From positions 186,001-250,000 of the forward strand of contig NZ_FQUD01000001.1 of assembly GCF_900128945.1 (NCBI RefSeq): DNA of 64,000 bases, in the 5' to 3' direction. The notes beneath the pieces were generated by a model. That model was not told where the DNA came from. It saw only the letters and a list, made by a program, of their open reading frames with translations, and searched no databases. This document shows, in pieces, positions 47,285 to 55,033 of this stretch. Numbering within the stretch: the stretch's first letter is position 1; each line of letters starts with the position of its first letter. Origin of the DNA: Chryseobacterium sp. OV279 (lineage in GTDB: Bacteria > Bacteroidota > Bacteroidia > Flavobacteriales > Weeksellaceae). The position numbers and the translations under genes are program-made.

Positions 47285-50200
47285 TGATTGATTTTTTTGG
47301 GAAAATTTTCGGAAATAAAGATGCTCAACGGAATATTGATATTAAGAATATTAAAGAATCAAATATTAATATTGTGCAAATAGAGAAATTTGATATTTCA
47401 AATTTTATTAATAGTCCATATCAAAATGTTATTATAGGAAGTTCACTAAGAAAAAGTTCTTCATCAATCTTAATTAATAATATCAGTTATAGAAAAAATA
47501 CTATAAAGAATATTATGAGCAATTGGGGAGATAAAACATGGTTAAATCTTTATGGTGGTTTTGATACTGGTAAAACTCAACTTTCATTATTGCTAGAAAA
47601 GCATCTTGCCTTTGAAAATGTAATAAATTATAACTTTAAGGAACTTTCCAAAGCAGAATTTCAAAATATAATTAGTTTACTTTTTGCTCAATTTTTGTCA
47701 GGGAATATCAACGATTCTTCACAAAATATAAATTTAAAATTAATAATTTTAGATGATTTGCCTGAATTTGGATTGGATGAAAATGTTAATACTCTTTTTA
47801 CTCAATTTATAACTTTCTGTGAGGAAAATAATATTAAAGTACTTTCTACATCGAATTACAAGATTCATTCAAAAATTACAAAGACTATTATCAGTAATTT
47901 TTATGAGTTACAAATACCTTTATTAACAAAAGAAGAAATTGAGGAAGTAATTTTCACTTATAAAACTGAGGAAAGACTTAGAAGTTTTTCAACTATAATA
48001 CTGGCTATTTCGACTGGCTACCCAATATATGTTCAAATTATATGTAGGTATTTAGATTCAAAAGAGTGGAATCTTACTGATGAAAATTTGGCTGAATTTA
48101 TTTCTGGAAAATCTTTTGACGAATTAGATGACGAAACATATCAAAAATTATTTAGTTCTACTCAAGATGAAAATTCACGTGAACTTTTATATAGACTTAA
48201 TATTGTTTTAGGAGCAATAAATAACGAAATTGTAGAACTTGTAAGTAAGATTAATCCAATCGTAGAGAAGCCTTTTGAAAAAATAAAAAATTTAAATGGA
48301 ACATGGCTGCAAAAAAATAATGATGATACATATTTTATCTCACCTTTAATAAAAAGATTAGGCAGTAATAATGTACTTTTTGAAACTAGAAAAGAAATTA
48401 ATAATTCTTTGGCAAAATCTATATTAGCAAAAAATACTATCTCTCAGTATGAAGGGCAAAGAGCAATGACATATTTTTTGGCAGGAGAATCTTTTGATGA
48501 TGCTGGTATAATTATGACAATGGGATTACAAACTTACTTTACAAATCCTAAATTGTTCTTGGATTCTGTATTTAAGTCATTATGGGTGAAGTCAGAATTA
48601 CCGAATAAAATGAGCTTAATACTTAAATCATCAATAAGGTCATTGCAATTGCACATATATATTGATTCACAAATCAAAAATAATAATATTTACAATGAAG
48701 ATGACAAAGATTTTGTTAAGTGTGATTTGGAATTGATATTGCAAGGCGATTTGGAATTAATACCTAAAGAAATACTTAGTATCTCTTATTTAATGCTTTT
48801 TAGATGTTATTTACAAGAAGATAATGTAGAGAAGGCATTATTCTATATATGTAAATTATACACAACGGCTTTAAGAAGTTTAGACGGCTTTGATGAATCT
48901 GTAAAAGCTAATTTTTGGACAGTACTAGATAAAATTAGTGATTTAAAAGAAATCAGAATTTGGTTTGAGGCTTTTGATTTAATTGGAAAAACAGAAGACT
49001 ATTATGATAAAGGATTAATTCATTTGTTTTCAAGACGATTGGTTGATAATATAGTTGAAAAATATGAGGGTGACTGGGATACAGTAATTAAATTACTAGA
49101 ATATATTATTCAGGAATCTAATTTGAGAAAGCTGGAGTTATTAAATGCCTACTCTTGTAAAACAATGTTCTTCATTTTTGGAGAAAAGTTTAAGGATATA
49201 AGTAGAGCAACATCATTTTACAAGAATGTTAAAAACGATTTTTCCAATCCTGAAGCTATATTCGTTATACAAGATGAATTTGGGAGACAACAGTTTTATT
49301 CCGGAGATAAAGAAAATGCGCTGACAACCTTATTAGAAATAGAAAACACCAATATTATATCTCAAACTAAAGTTGATACTTATATTACAATTGCTAAAAT
49401 TTTTGGTGAAAAAGATAAAAATTTAGCTCATATATATACAAAAAAGGCTTATGATTATGCAGAAAATAAACTACAAGTAACAAAGCTTACTTTATCGAAA
49501 TTAAGGACTGAATATGCTATTTCTTTTTGGTTCTTAGGTGATTATAAAGCTTCTTTATATAATCTTTCTGATGCATATGAACTTCTTATTAGTGGATATG
49601 AGGAAATAGATAGGTTTGACAATATTAATGATTTTAATATTACAACATTAAGAATAGGAGCTGTTATAAATTACATATGGCAAACCGTGCATTTTGAACG
49701 AATGCCTCAGAACTATGATGGTTCTCCCTTACCCAAGCCACAAAGAGGAGTGTTAAGCAATTCTTATGACCCTACAAATTTAAAAGAATGGTATAATGAT
49801 GAAAAGAAATATTTGAATATGTACATACTTGTTGAAATGTTTGAATATTATGAAGATAAATCGATGGCTATTAAATGGTCAAATTACGCTTTTGAATTAA
49901 ATAAGAAAATTATATTTTATACACAGAAGCATACTTTGCGTACCATGCTTGGATATAAAATAATTCAAGGCTTATATCAAGAAGCGATCGAACTAGACAG
50001 CGAAATTGAGCTGTTTGAAAATAGTTTAAATGAAGGGATGGTTCATGAAATTGAAAGTAATCTTTTAAAAGAAGCATTTCTAGAAAAAATAAAAAAAGGT
50101 AAGCGACTTGATATAAATGATGATTATTATTACATTTCTAATATTATTCCCATAATTATAAAAGAGCTAACAGAATTATTAAGTTGTAAAATTAGTATTC

Positions 50201-50739
50201 TAGATTGTACTTCAAGGATTAAAGAACATTTGCTTAGAAATAGTAATTTATTCAGAAATAAAGAGAGTTTAGAACATGTAAATTTTATACTTGATAATTT
50301 TCCTAATAACCAAACAGAATGTAAGAATTTACTGAATTGGTTTAGTGATTTAGAAAATGTTGAAAGTAAGGAATCAATTCAAGTTATTTTATATTTGTGT
50401 TGTTCTATAAATGCACCAACTAGACAGGCTCTTAGTATGCATTTGGCAAGTATGAAATATTTAGAAGGATTAATTCGAGGTTTATCTTCCTCAATTCACT
50501 TATTTGTTTTATATCCGTTTATTTTAAAATTTTGGACTTCTCGTGTTTTAGAAAAGCCGCAAGACTTTTATTTTTTAGAATTATGGAGAAGAAATTTAGA
50601 AAAAAGCACTGATGTTAAAAATGAGTTTAAAGTAATTGCAATAATTGCTCTAATTTGTATGCATTTAAGATACTTACCTAGTGAAGCTGAAGAAGGTTGG
50701 ATGGCAAAATACATTAATTATGTTCGTGAAAATAATTAA
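47284..50739 (+). CDS. large STAND-like P-loop NTPase with helical repeat C-terminus
   Basis: 1151 residues from GTG 47284. An Ile/Asn-rich N-terminus (1-45) precedes the NTPase domain. Walker A is 'GGFDTGKT' (Gly91 to Thr98) and Walker B 'LIILDDLP' (Asp157, Asp158), followed by a sensor-like 'LSTSNYK'. About 800 residues of helical, TPR-like sequence follow, with no recognisable effector motif. The build resembles STAND/NLR-like signalling ATPases used in anti-phage defence (nucleotide switch plus repeat sensor). It is coupled to the small membrane protein and lies next to an IetAS-like pair. Neither substrate nor trigger can be read from the sequence. Confidence 0.7.
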   Translation: MIDFFGKIFGNKDAQRNIDIKNIKESNINIVQIEKFDISNFINSPYQNVIIGSSLRKSSSSILINNISYRKNTIKNIMSNWGDKTWLNLYGGFDTGKTQLSLLLEKHLAFENVINYNFKELSKAEFQNIISLLFAQFLSGNINDSSQNINLKLIILDDLPEFGLDENVNTLFTQFITFCEENNIKVLSTSNYKIHSKITKTIISNFYELQIPLLTKEEIEEVIFTYKTEERLRSFSTIILAISTGYPIYVQIICRYLDSKEWNLTDENLAEFISGKSFDELDDETYQKLFSSTQDENSRELLYRLNIVLGAINNEIVELVSKINPIVEKPFEKIKNLNGTWLQKNNDDTYFISPLIKRLGSNNVLFETRKEINNSLAKSILAKNTISQYEGQRAMTYFLAGESFDDAGIIMTMGLQTYFTNPKLFLDSVFKSLWVKSELPNKMSLILKSSIRSLQLHIYIDSQIKNNNIYNEDDKDFVKCDLELILQGDLELIPKEILSISYLMLFRCYLQEDNVEKALFYICKLYTTALRSLDGFDESVKANFWTVLDKISDLKEIRIWFEAFDLIGKTEDYYDKGLIHLFSRRLVDNIVEKYEGDWDTVIKLLEYIIQESNLRKLELLNAYSCKTMFFIFGEKFKDISRATSFYKNVKNDFSNPEAIFVIQDEFGRQQFYSGDKENALTTLLEIENTNIISQTKVDTYITIAKIFGEKDKNLAHIYTKKAYDYAENKLQVTKLTLSKLRTEYAISFWFLGDYKASLYNLSDAYELLISGYEEIDRFDNINDFNITTLRIGAVINYIWQTVHFERMPQNYDGSPLPKPQRGVLSNSYDPTNLKEWYNDEKKYLNMYILVEMFEYYEDKSMAIKWSNYAFELNKKIIFYTQKHTLRTMLGYKIIQGLYQEAIELDSEIELFENSLNEGMVHEIESNLLKEAFLEKIKKGKRLDINDDYYYISNIIPIIIKELTELLSCKISILDCTSRIKEHLLRNSNLFRNKESLEHVNFILDNFPNNQTECKNLLNWFSDLENVESKESIQVILYLCCSINAPTRQALSMHLASMKYLEGLIRGLSSSIHLFVLYPFILKFWTSRVLEKPQDFYFLELWRRNLEKSTDVKNEFKVIAIIALICMHLRYLPSEAEEGWMAKYINYVRENN

Positions 50740-50925
50740 TAATTATTTGTAACTTATATATTAAAATATTAGTATTGTTAAAATAATTTTAAAAGCGTCA
50801 TCTTTTGTCGCTTATACGGTTTAAATTAGTTAATTTAAAACATTATAGTTGTTTTTATAAATTTAAGAATATAATTGTTAGAATATTTCAATTTATTTAT
50901 CCATCAAACACTTATGATGTTTTTG

Positions 50926-50933
50926 TAACTTTG
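50926..50933 (+). promoter_or_regulatory. -7 element upstream of the AAA ATPase (TAACTTTG)
   Basis: TAACTTTG lies 17 bases before the ATG, so the leader would be very short. No good -33 is seen. It suggests the ATPase/subtilase pair has its own promoter within the 211-base gap after the NTPase gene. Confidence 0.5.
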
Positions 50934-50950
50934 CCAAATAATAATTAAGA

Positions 50951-51952
50951 ATGAATCAAGCATTGCTAACTAGACTATTTAAAACAATCGAAGGAAATCA
51001 AGAAACTCCTTTGATGAAGGTCGCTTTTAGTATAATTGAAGAAGAAAAAAGAAAGGGACATACTAAGTTAGCAGATAGATTAAATACTATTTTACATAGT
51101 AATATATCAAAATCTAATGAGGTAAGACCAACGCTAAAAATAGCGAAAGAGTTAATTACTTACAAAGTACCAGTAGATAGGAGGTATAAATTACCATTGG
51201 CTACGCACATTGAGCATGATAAGTTAAGGCATGAAATGATACTTTCAACTGATGTGGAAAATAAAATTCTGCGAATTGAAAAAGAATATTTAGCTAGAGA
51301 AAGACTTGCTCATCATGGATTAAAACCACGTAAAAAGATTCTCTTATATGGTTCTTCTGGTTGTGGTAAAAGTATGGCTGCGGAAAGAATTGCTTGGGAA
51401 TTAGGGTTACCATTTTATAAAGTACGTTTTGATTCTATAATATCTTCTTATTTAGGAGAGTCAGCATCAAATCTCCAGAATTTATTTGAAAGTATTGAAG
51501 ATTATCCTTGCGTTCTTTTGTTGGATGAATTCGATATAATTGGTAAACAGAGGGATTTTTCTTCAAATGATGTTGGGGAGATCCATAGGATAGTTAATAT
51601 TCTATTAGGCTTGTTAGAAGAATATGATGGCTCGGGAATACTTATAGCTACTACAAATCTTGAAGGTAGCTTAGACAAAGCTCTTTTTAGAAGATTTGAT
51701 GATTTTATAGAACTGCCTAAACCTTCAGAAAAAGAGATTGTTGATTTATTAAAAATGTCTTTTTCTGCATTACAGGTAAGTAAAGAAATTGATTTTGAAT
51801 ATTATGCGAAAGAGATGGGAGGGCTGTCGTATGCTATTGTAGTTAAGATAGCTAATGATGCTGCTAAAAAAACAATTATAAATTCTAATCAGGTAGTCTC
51901 ACCAGATGACTTATTTAAAGCTTTGGAGGAAAACCTAGCTCTTAATAGATAA
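50951..51952 (+). CDS. ietA: AAA ATPase of IetAS-like system
   Basis: 333 residues with one AAA domain: Walker A 'GSSGCGKS', Walker B 'VLLLDEFD', sensor 1 'LIATTN', and the 'LFRRFDDFIELP' arginine-finger region. The N-terminal 110 residues are helical. It is followed after 2 bases by a subtilisin-like protease gene. An AAA ATPase plus subtilase pair is the make-up of IetAS, known as a stabilisation module of an Agrobacterium plasmid and as an anti-phage defence system. The symbol is given from this architecture. Confidence 0.8.
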   Translation: MNQALLTRLFKTIEGNQETPLMKVAFSIIEEEKRKGHTKLADRLNTILHSNISKSNEVRPTLKIAKELITYKVPVDRRYKLPLATHIEHDKLRHEMILSTDVENKILRIEKEYLARERLAHHGLKPRKKILLYGSSGCGKSMAAERIAWELGLPFYKVRFDSIISSYLGESASNLQNLFESIEDYPCVLLLDEFDIIGKQRDFSSNDVGEIHRIVNILLGLLEEYDGSGILIATTNLEGSLDKALFRRFDDFIELPKPSEKEIVDLLKMSFSALQVSKEIDFEYYAKEMGGLSYAIVVKIANDAAKKTIINSNQVVSPDDLFKALEENLALNR

Positions 51953-51954
51953 AT

Positions 51955-54417
51955 ATGGATAAATTTCCTCATTTAAAGTTTTCCGAAAAATTAGTTGGAC
52001 GTGCAAGATTTAATAGTAATCGTGGTGGAATACATCAAACTACTGAAGATAATAAAAGAAATAGGCAAGGACATAGTGAAGATTTGTTAGGTATTACAAC
52101 TAAATTAAATACTGATTGGACAAGTCATATTTCTGAACGAGATTCCTTGCATCTCGCCCCCTTAAATGAGGAAATAAAACCTATTTTTTTACAGATTAAT
52201 CCTGACTTATTTGCAGATGTTAATTTTGATTTGCAAAGTCTTGGAATTGAAATCATTTCAGAGGAAGAAAATGGTTTTATTATTGGGGCTTCGATGGATG
52301 ACCTTCGAAGTTTGACAGAAAAAATTAGTCTCTTCGCAGAAAATAAGCATGGTGGTGGAAAGATTGCCGATTTATGGCAAATTATTGACGGTAATAGAGA
52401 AGATTGGAAGCCTCAACATATTTTATCTCCAAGCTTATTTAGAAAATGGAGCATAATTGATGATAGTATAGTTTATGAGGTTGAGGTATCTATTGCCTTT
52501 GATAAACCTATAAAGGTTACACTAAATCCTGAAAGTTCAAGATACGATTCTCAAGTTGCTAAATATGAAGATTTAGTAAAAGAGCGAATGAATAAAATGT
52601 TCGAAAGACAAGATGATTTTGAAGATTTTATTAAATTCTATAATGGCAAATTAATAAGCGATATAATTGAACTTGAAGATAGTTTTGGATGCCAAATTTC
52701 AATCACTGGAAAAGGTTTAAAGGATTTGGTTGTCAACTATCCTTACGTTTTTGAAGTTAGTGAAGTTGAACAGGTATCGGGGATTACAGGCACAGATACA
52801 GGCACATTTGATTTTGATTTAGAGGTTTTGCCTCCAGCAAGTGATGCTCCAGAAGTTGGAATAATTGATAGTGGAATTATGGAAGGTCATAAATTTTTAG
52901 TTTCTGCTATCAAAAAAGAAAAATCAAGGTCTTATGTAAATGGTGACTCATCTGTTGATGATAAGGTTGAAAAAGGAGGACATGGGACAAAAGTTGCAGG
53001 AGCGGTGTTATATCCAAATGGGATTTCTCATTTGGCAGGAACGTATCAACTGCCTTGTTTTGTTAGAAATTTGAGAGTTTTAAATAGTGAGAATGAATTA
53101 GAACATCAATTTCCGGCTGAATTAATGCAGAAAATTGTAAATGAAAATCTAGATTGTAAAATTTTTAATCTTTCAATTTGCTCTAAAATTCCTTATAGAA
53201 AAAAACATATGAGTTTATGGGCTGCAATGTTAGATAAATTAATACATGAAAAAAAAGTTTTATTTATTGCAGCCTCTGGAAACATTACACGAAAAGTTAT
53301 TAATCATTATATAACAAATGATGTAGAATATCCTCATTATTTATCTCTTCCATATTGTAGGTTAGCAAATCCAGCACAAAGTAGTTTTTCGATTGTGGTT
53401 GGTTCTATAAATCATTTGTCTTTAGATACTGAAGATTGGAAATCAATAGGGGATGAAAATGAAGTAGCACCGTATTCTAGAATTGGAAGTGGTATTTGGG
53501 GACATATTAAGCCTGATGTCGTAGAGTATGGTGGAGGTATGCAAATTTCAAAAAACGGAATAAATACAATAAGTAATAAAGATACATCAATTGAATTGTT
53601 ACGTTCTGGGGGTAGGGCATTTAATAAAGAAAGTGTTGGAACTTCTTTTGCTACTCCAAAGGTTACGCATATTGTAGCAGAGCTTCTAAAACTTTATAAA
53701 GATGAAGACATCAATTTAATCAGGGCATTATTAGTTCAAGGAGCAAGACTACCAAATGAATTCTTTTATCATCCTACAAAATTAAGTATTCAGCATTTTG
53801 GTTATGGAGTTCCTTCTTTAAGAAGGGTTACGGAGAATACGGAACATAGAATAACTTTTTATAACACTAATTTCATAAAGGCAGAAGAGGGACTAATTTA
53901 TTCTTTAAAAATTCCACAAGAATTAAGAGAACAAGGTGATGAATATAAAATTCTTATAGAAGTAACACTTGCATATACTGCTAAAAATAGAAGGACAAGG
54001 CAAAAAACTAAATCTTATTTTTCTACTTGGCTTGAATGGAAAAGTTCCAATTTATTTGACACATATGAGGAGTTTAAAGATAGAACTCTATCAGAACTTG
54101 AAGGGGAAAAAATTGAAACTTATGAAAGAAGCAATGGTGGGGCAATTCAATGGAAGATAAGGGAAAGGAGTAGCTGGGGAGAAGTTGAAGAAATAAGTAG
54201 AAATAAGAGTTCCTTACAAAAGGATTGGGTTATTTTAAATTCGTATGATTTACCTGAGGAGCTTCATTTCGCTATTGTCGCTCATAAAGGATGGGATTTA
54301 TATAAAGAACCCACTCCTTATGCGATTACTGTTTCTATAGAGATTTTGGGAGCTGATATTCCAATATACGAATCAATTAGAATTGAAAATGAAGTAGAAT
54401 TACCAATAGAAACATAA
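51955..54417 (+). CDS. ietS: subtilisin-like serine protease of IetAS-like system
   Basis: 820 residues, no signal peptide, so cytoplasmic. The N-terminal 280 residues are unassigned. The S8 catalytic triad is complete: Asp305 in 'GIIDSGI', His343 in 'GGHGTKVAGA', Ser564 in 'VGTSFATP'; the oxyanion Asn is in 'IAASGN'. About 200 beta-rich residues follow. With the adjacent AAA ATPase it matches the IetS role (toxic or effector protease controlled by the ATPase). It is the last gene before the element end; the ssrA terminator begins 45 bases downstream. Confidence 0.82.
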   Translation: MDKFPHLKFSEKLVGRARFNSNRGGIHQTTEDNKRNRQGHSEDLLGITTKLNTDWTSHISERDSLHLAPLNEEIKPIFLQINPDLFADVNFDLQSLGIEIISEEENGFIIGASMDDLRSLTEKISLFAENKHGGGKIADLWQIIDGNREDWKPQHILSPSLFRKWSIIDDSIVYEVEVSIAFDKPIKVTLNPESSRYDSQVAKYEDLVKERMNKMFERQDDFEDFIKFYNGKLISDIIELEDSFGCQISITGKGLKDLVVNYPYVFEVSEVEQVSGITGTDTGTFDFDLEVLPPASDAPEVGIIDSGIMEGHKFLVSAIKKEKSRSYVNGDSSVDDKVEKGGHGTKVAGAVLYPNGISHLAGTYQLPCFVRNLRVLNSENELEHQFPAELMQKIVNENLDCKIFNLSICSKIPYRKKHMSLWAAMLDKLIHEKKVLFIAASGNITRKVINHYITNDVEYPHYLSLPYCRLANPAQSSFSIVVGSINHLSLDTEDWKSIGDENEVAPYSRIGSGIWGHIKPDVVEYGGGMQISKNGINTISNKDTSIELLRSGGRAFNKESVGTSFATPKVTHIVAELLKLYKDEDINLIRALLVQGARLPNEFFYHPTKLSIQHFGYGVPSLRRVTENTEHRITFYNTNFIKAEEGLIYSLKIPQELREQGDEYKILIEVTLAYTAKNRRTRQKTKSYFSTWLEWKSSNLFDTYEEFKDRTLSELEGEKIETYERSNGGAIQWKIRERSSWGEVEEISRNKSSLQKDWVILNSYDLPEELHFAIVAHKGWDLYKEPTPYAITVSIEILGADIPIYESIRIENEVELPIET

Positions 54418-54431
54418 TTAATTTTGAGGCA

Positions 54432-54448
54432 GTACAATAATCGTACAA
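54432..54448. repeat. two GTACAA motifs near the element end, possible integrase arm sites
   Basis: gtacaa occurs at 54432-54437 and 54443-54448. The same hexamer is at 42082-42087 beside the integrase promoter at the other end. Short repeats near both ends of an integrating element can be arm-type integrase sites; the motif is short, so support is weak. Confidence 0.3.
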
Positions 54449-54461
54449 ATTTTAAAAACAG

Positions 54462-54500
54462 AAAACCCTAAATATTTGACTTTTAAATATTTAGGGTTTT
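54462..54500 (-). terminator. terminator downstream of ssrA
   Basis: aaaaccctaaatattt / aaatatttagggtttt forms a 16-bp stem with a 7-base loop. On the minus strand it directly follows the ssrA 3' end; it can also stop plus-strand transcription from the ietS side. Confidence 0.85.
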
Positions 54501-54505
54501 GTTTT

Positions 54506-54520
54506 GTGGAGTTGGAGGGA
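54506..54520 (-). repeat. att copy 3, the 3' end of ssrA
   Basis: gtggagttggaggga at the tmRNA acceptor/T-arm end. It is the site shared with 38499 and 41926, and it keeps the tmRNA gene intact after insertion. Confidence 0.8.
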
Positions 54521-54902
54521 TTCGAACCCTCGTCCAAACAAGCAATACATAAGATTTCTACATGCTTATTCTACCATTGATTTTCGACTGAAGGCAGAGG
54601 ATAGACACCCAACATCCAGCTTATCTTCTAAAGTTTTCGAGTTTCAGCCGAAGCGTCAGAAACCTTATTTCTACATTCCTATATCTCAGGATCAAACGCC
54701 GTAGAACGGAGCATTTGTGAGATATCTTGCTTCCTTACTATCTTCAGGAAAGCGCTTGAATCTTACTTTATTCGGATTAAGCTGCAAGAGCGAACTCTTC
54801 GTTGCCAGTTAAAGTTGTGTAGCAAGGGATTTAAGAGATCGCGCTACGGTTCTCTGCATGCTTACTTACCCATTGATCTTGCTGTCGAAACCAGTCAACC
54901 CC
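54507..54902 (-). ncRNA. ssrA: transfer-messenger RNA
   Basis: About 396 bases. The 5' end GGGGTTGACTGGTTTCGACA and the 3' end with T-arm GGTTCGAATCCC pair through the acceptor stem, leaving an A discriminator; CCA is not encoded. The tag reading frame (54777-54806) encodes GNEEFALAA and a stop, after the resume codon GGC. tmRNA rescues stalled ribosomes and marks the nascent protein for proteolysis. A TATCTTTG -7 element lies at 54919-54926 on the minus strand. A plus-strand open frame across the 3' end is spurious. Confidence 0.95.
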
Positions 54903-54996
54903 ATGAATAAAGTGAATGCAAAGATAGAGATTTTTGTTTAAATACAGTTAATATCGCACATTGCTTTTTAAATATAGCAGGGAATTGTACATAAAA

Positions 54997-55023
54997 CCTG
55001 CCGACAATTACATAGCCGGCAGG
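54997..55023 (-). terminator. terminator of the T9SS type B gene
   Basis: cctgccg / cggcagg stem with TTTTAT after it on the minus strand, 10 bases past the stop of the surface-protein gene. Confidence 0.75.
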
Positions 55024-55033
55024 TGAAGATTGA

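Noticed and set aside
54504..54704. 66-codon plus-strand open frame starting MWSWRDSNPRP
   Set aside because: It is the antisense of the tmRNA 3' end; this peptide is a familiar spurious translation of tRNA-like 3' ends.
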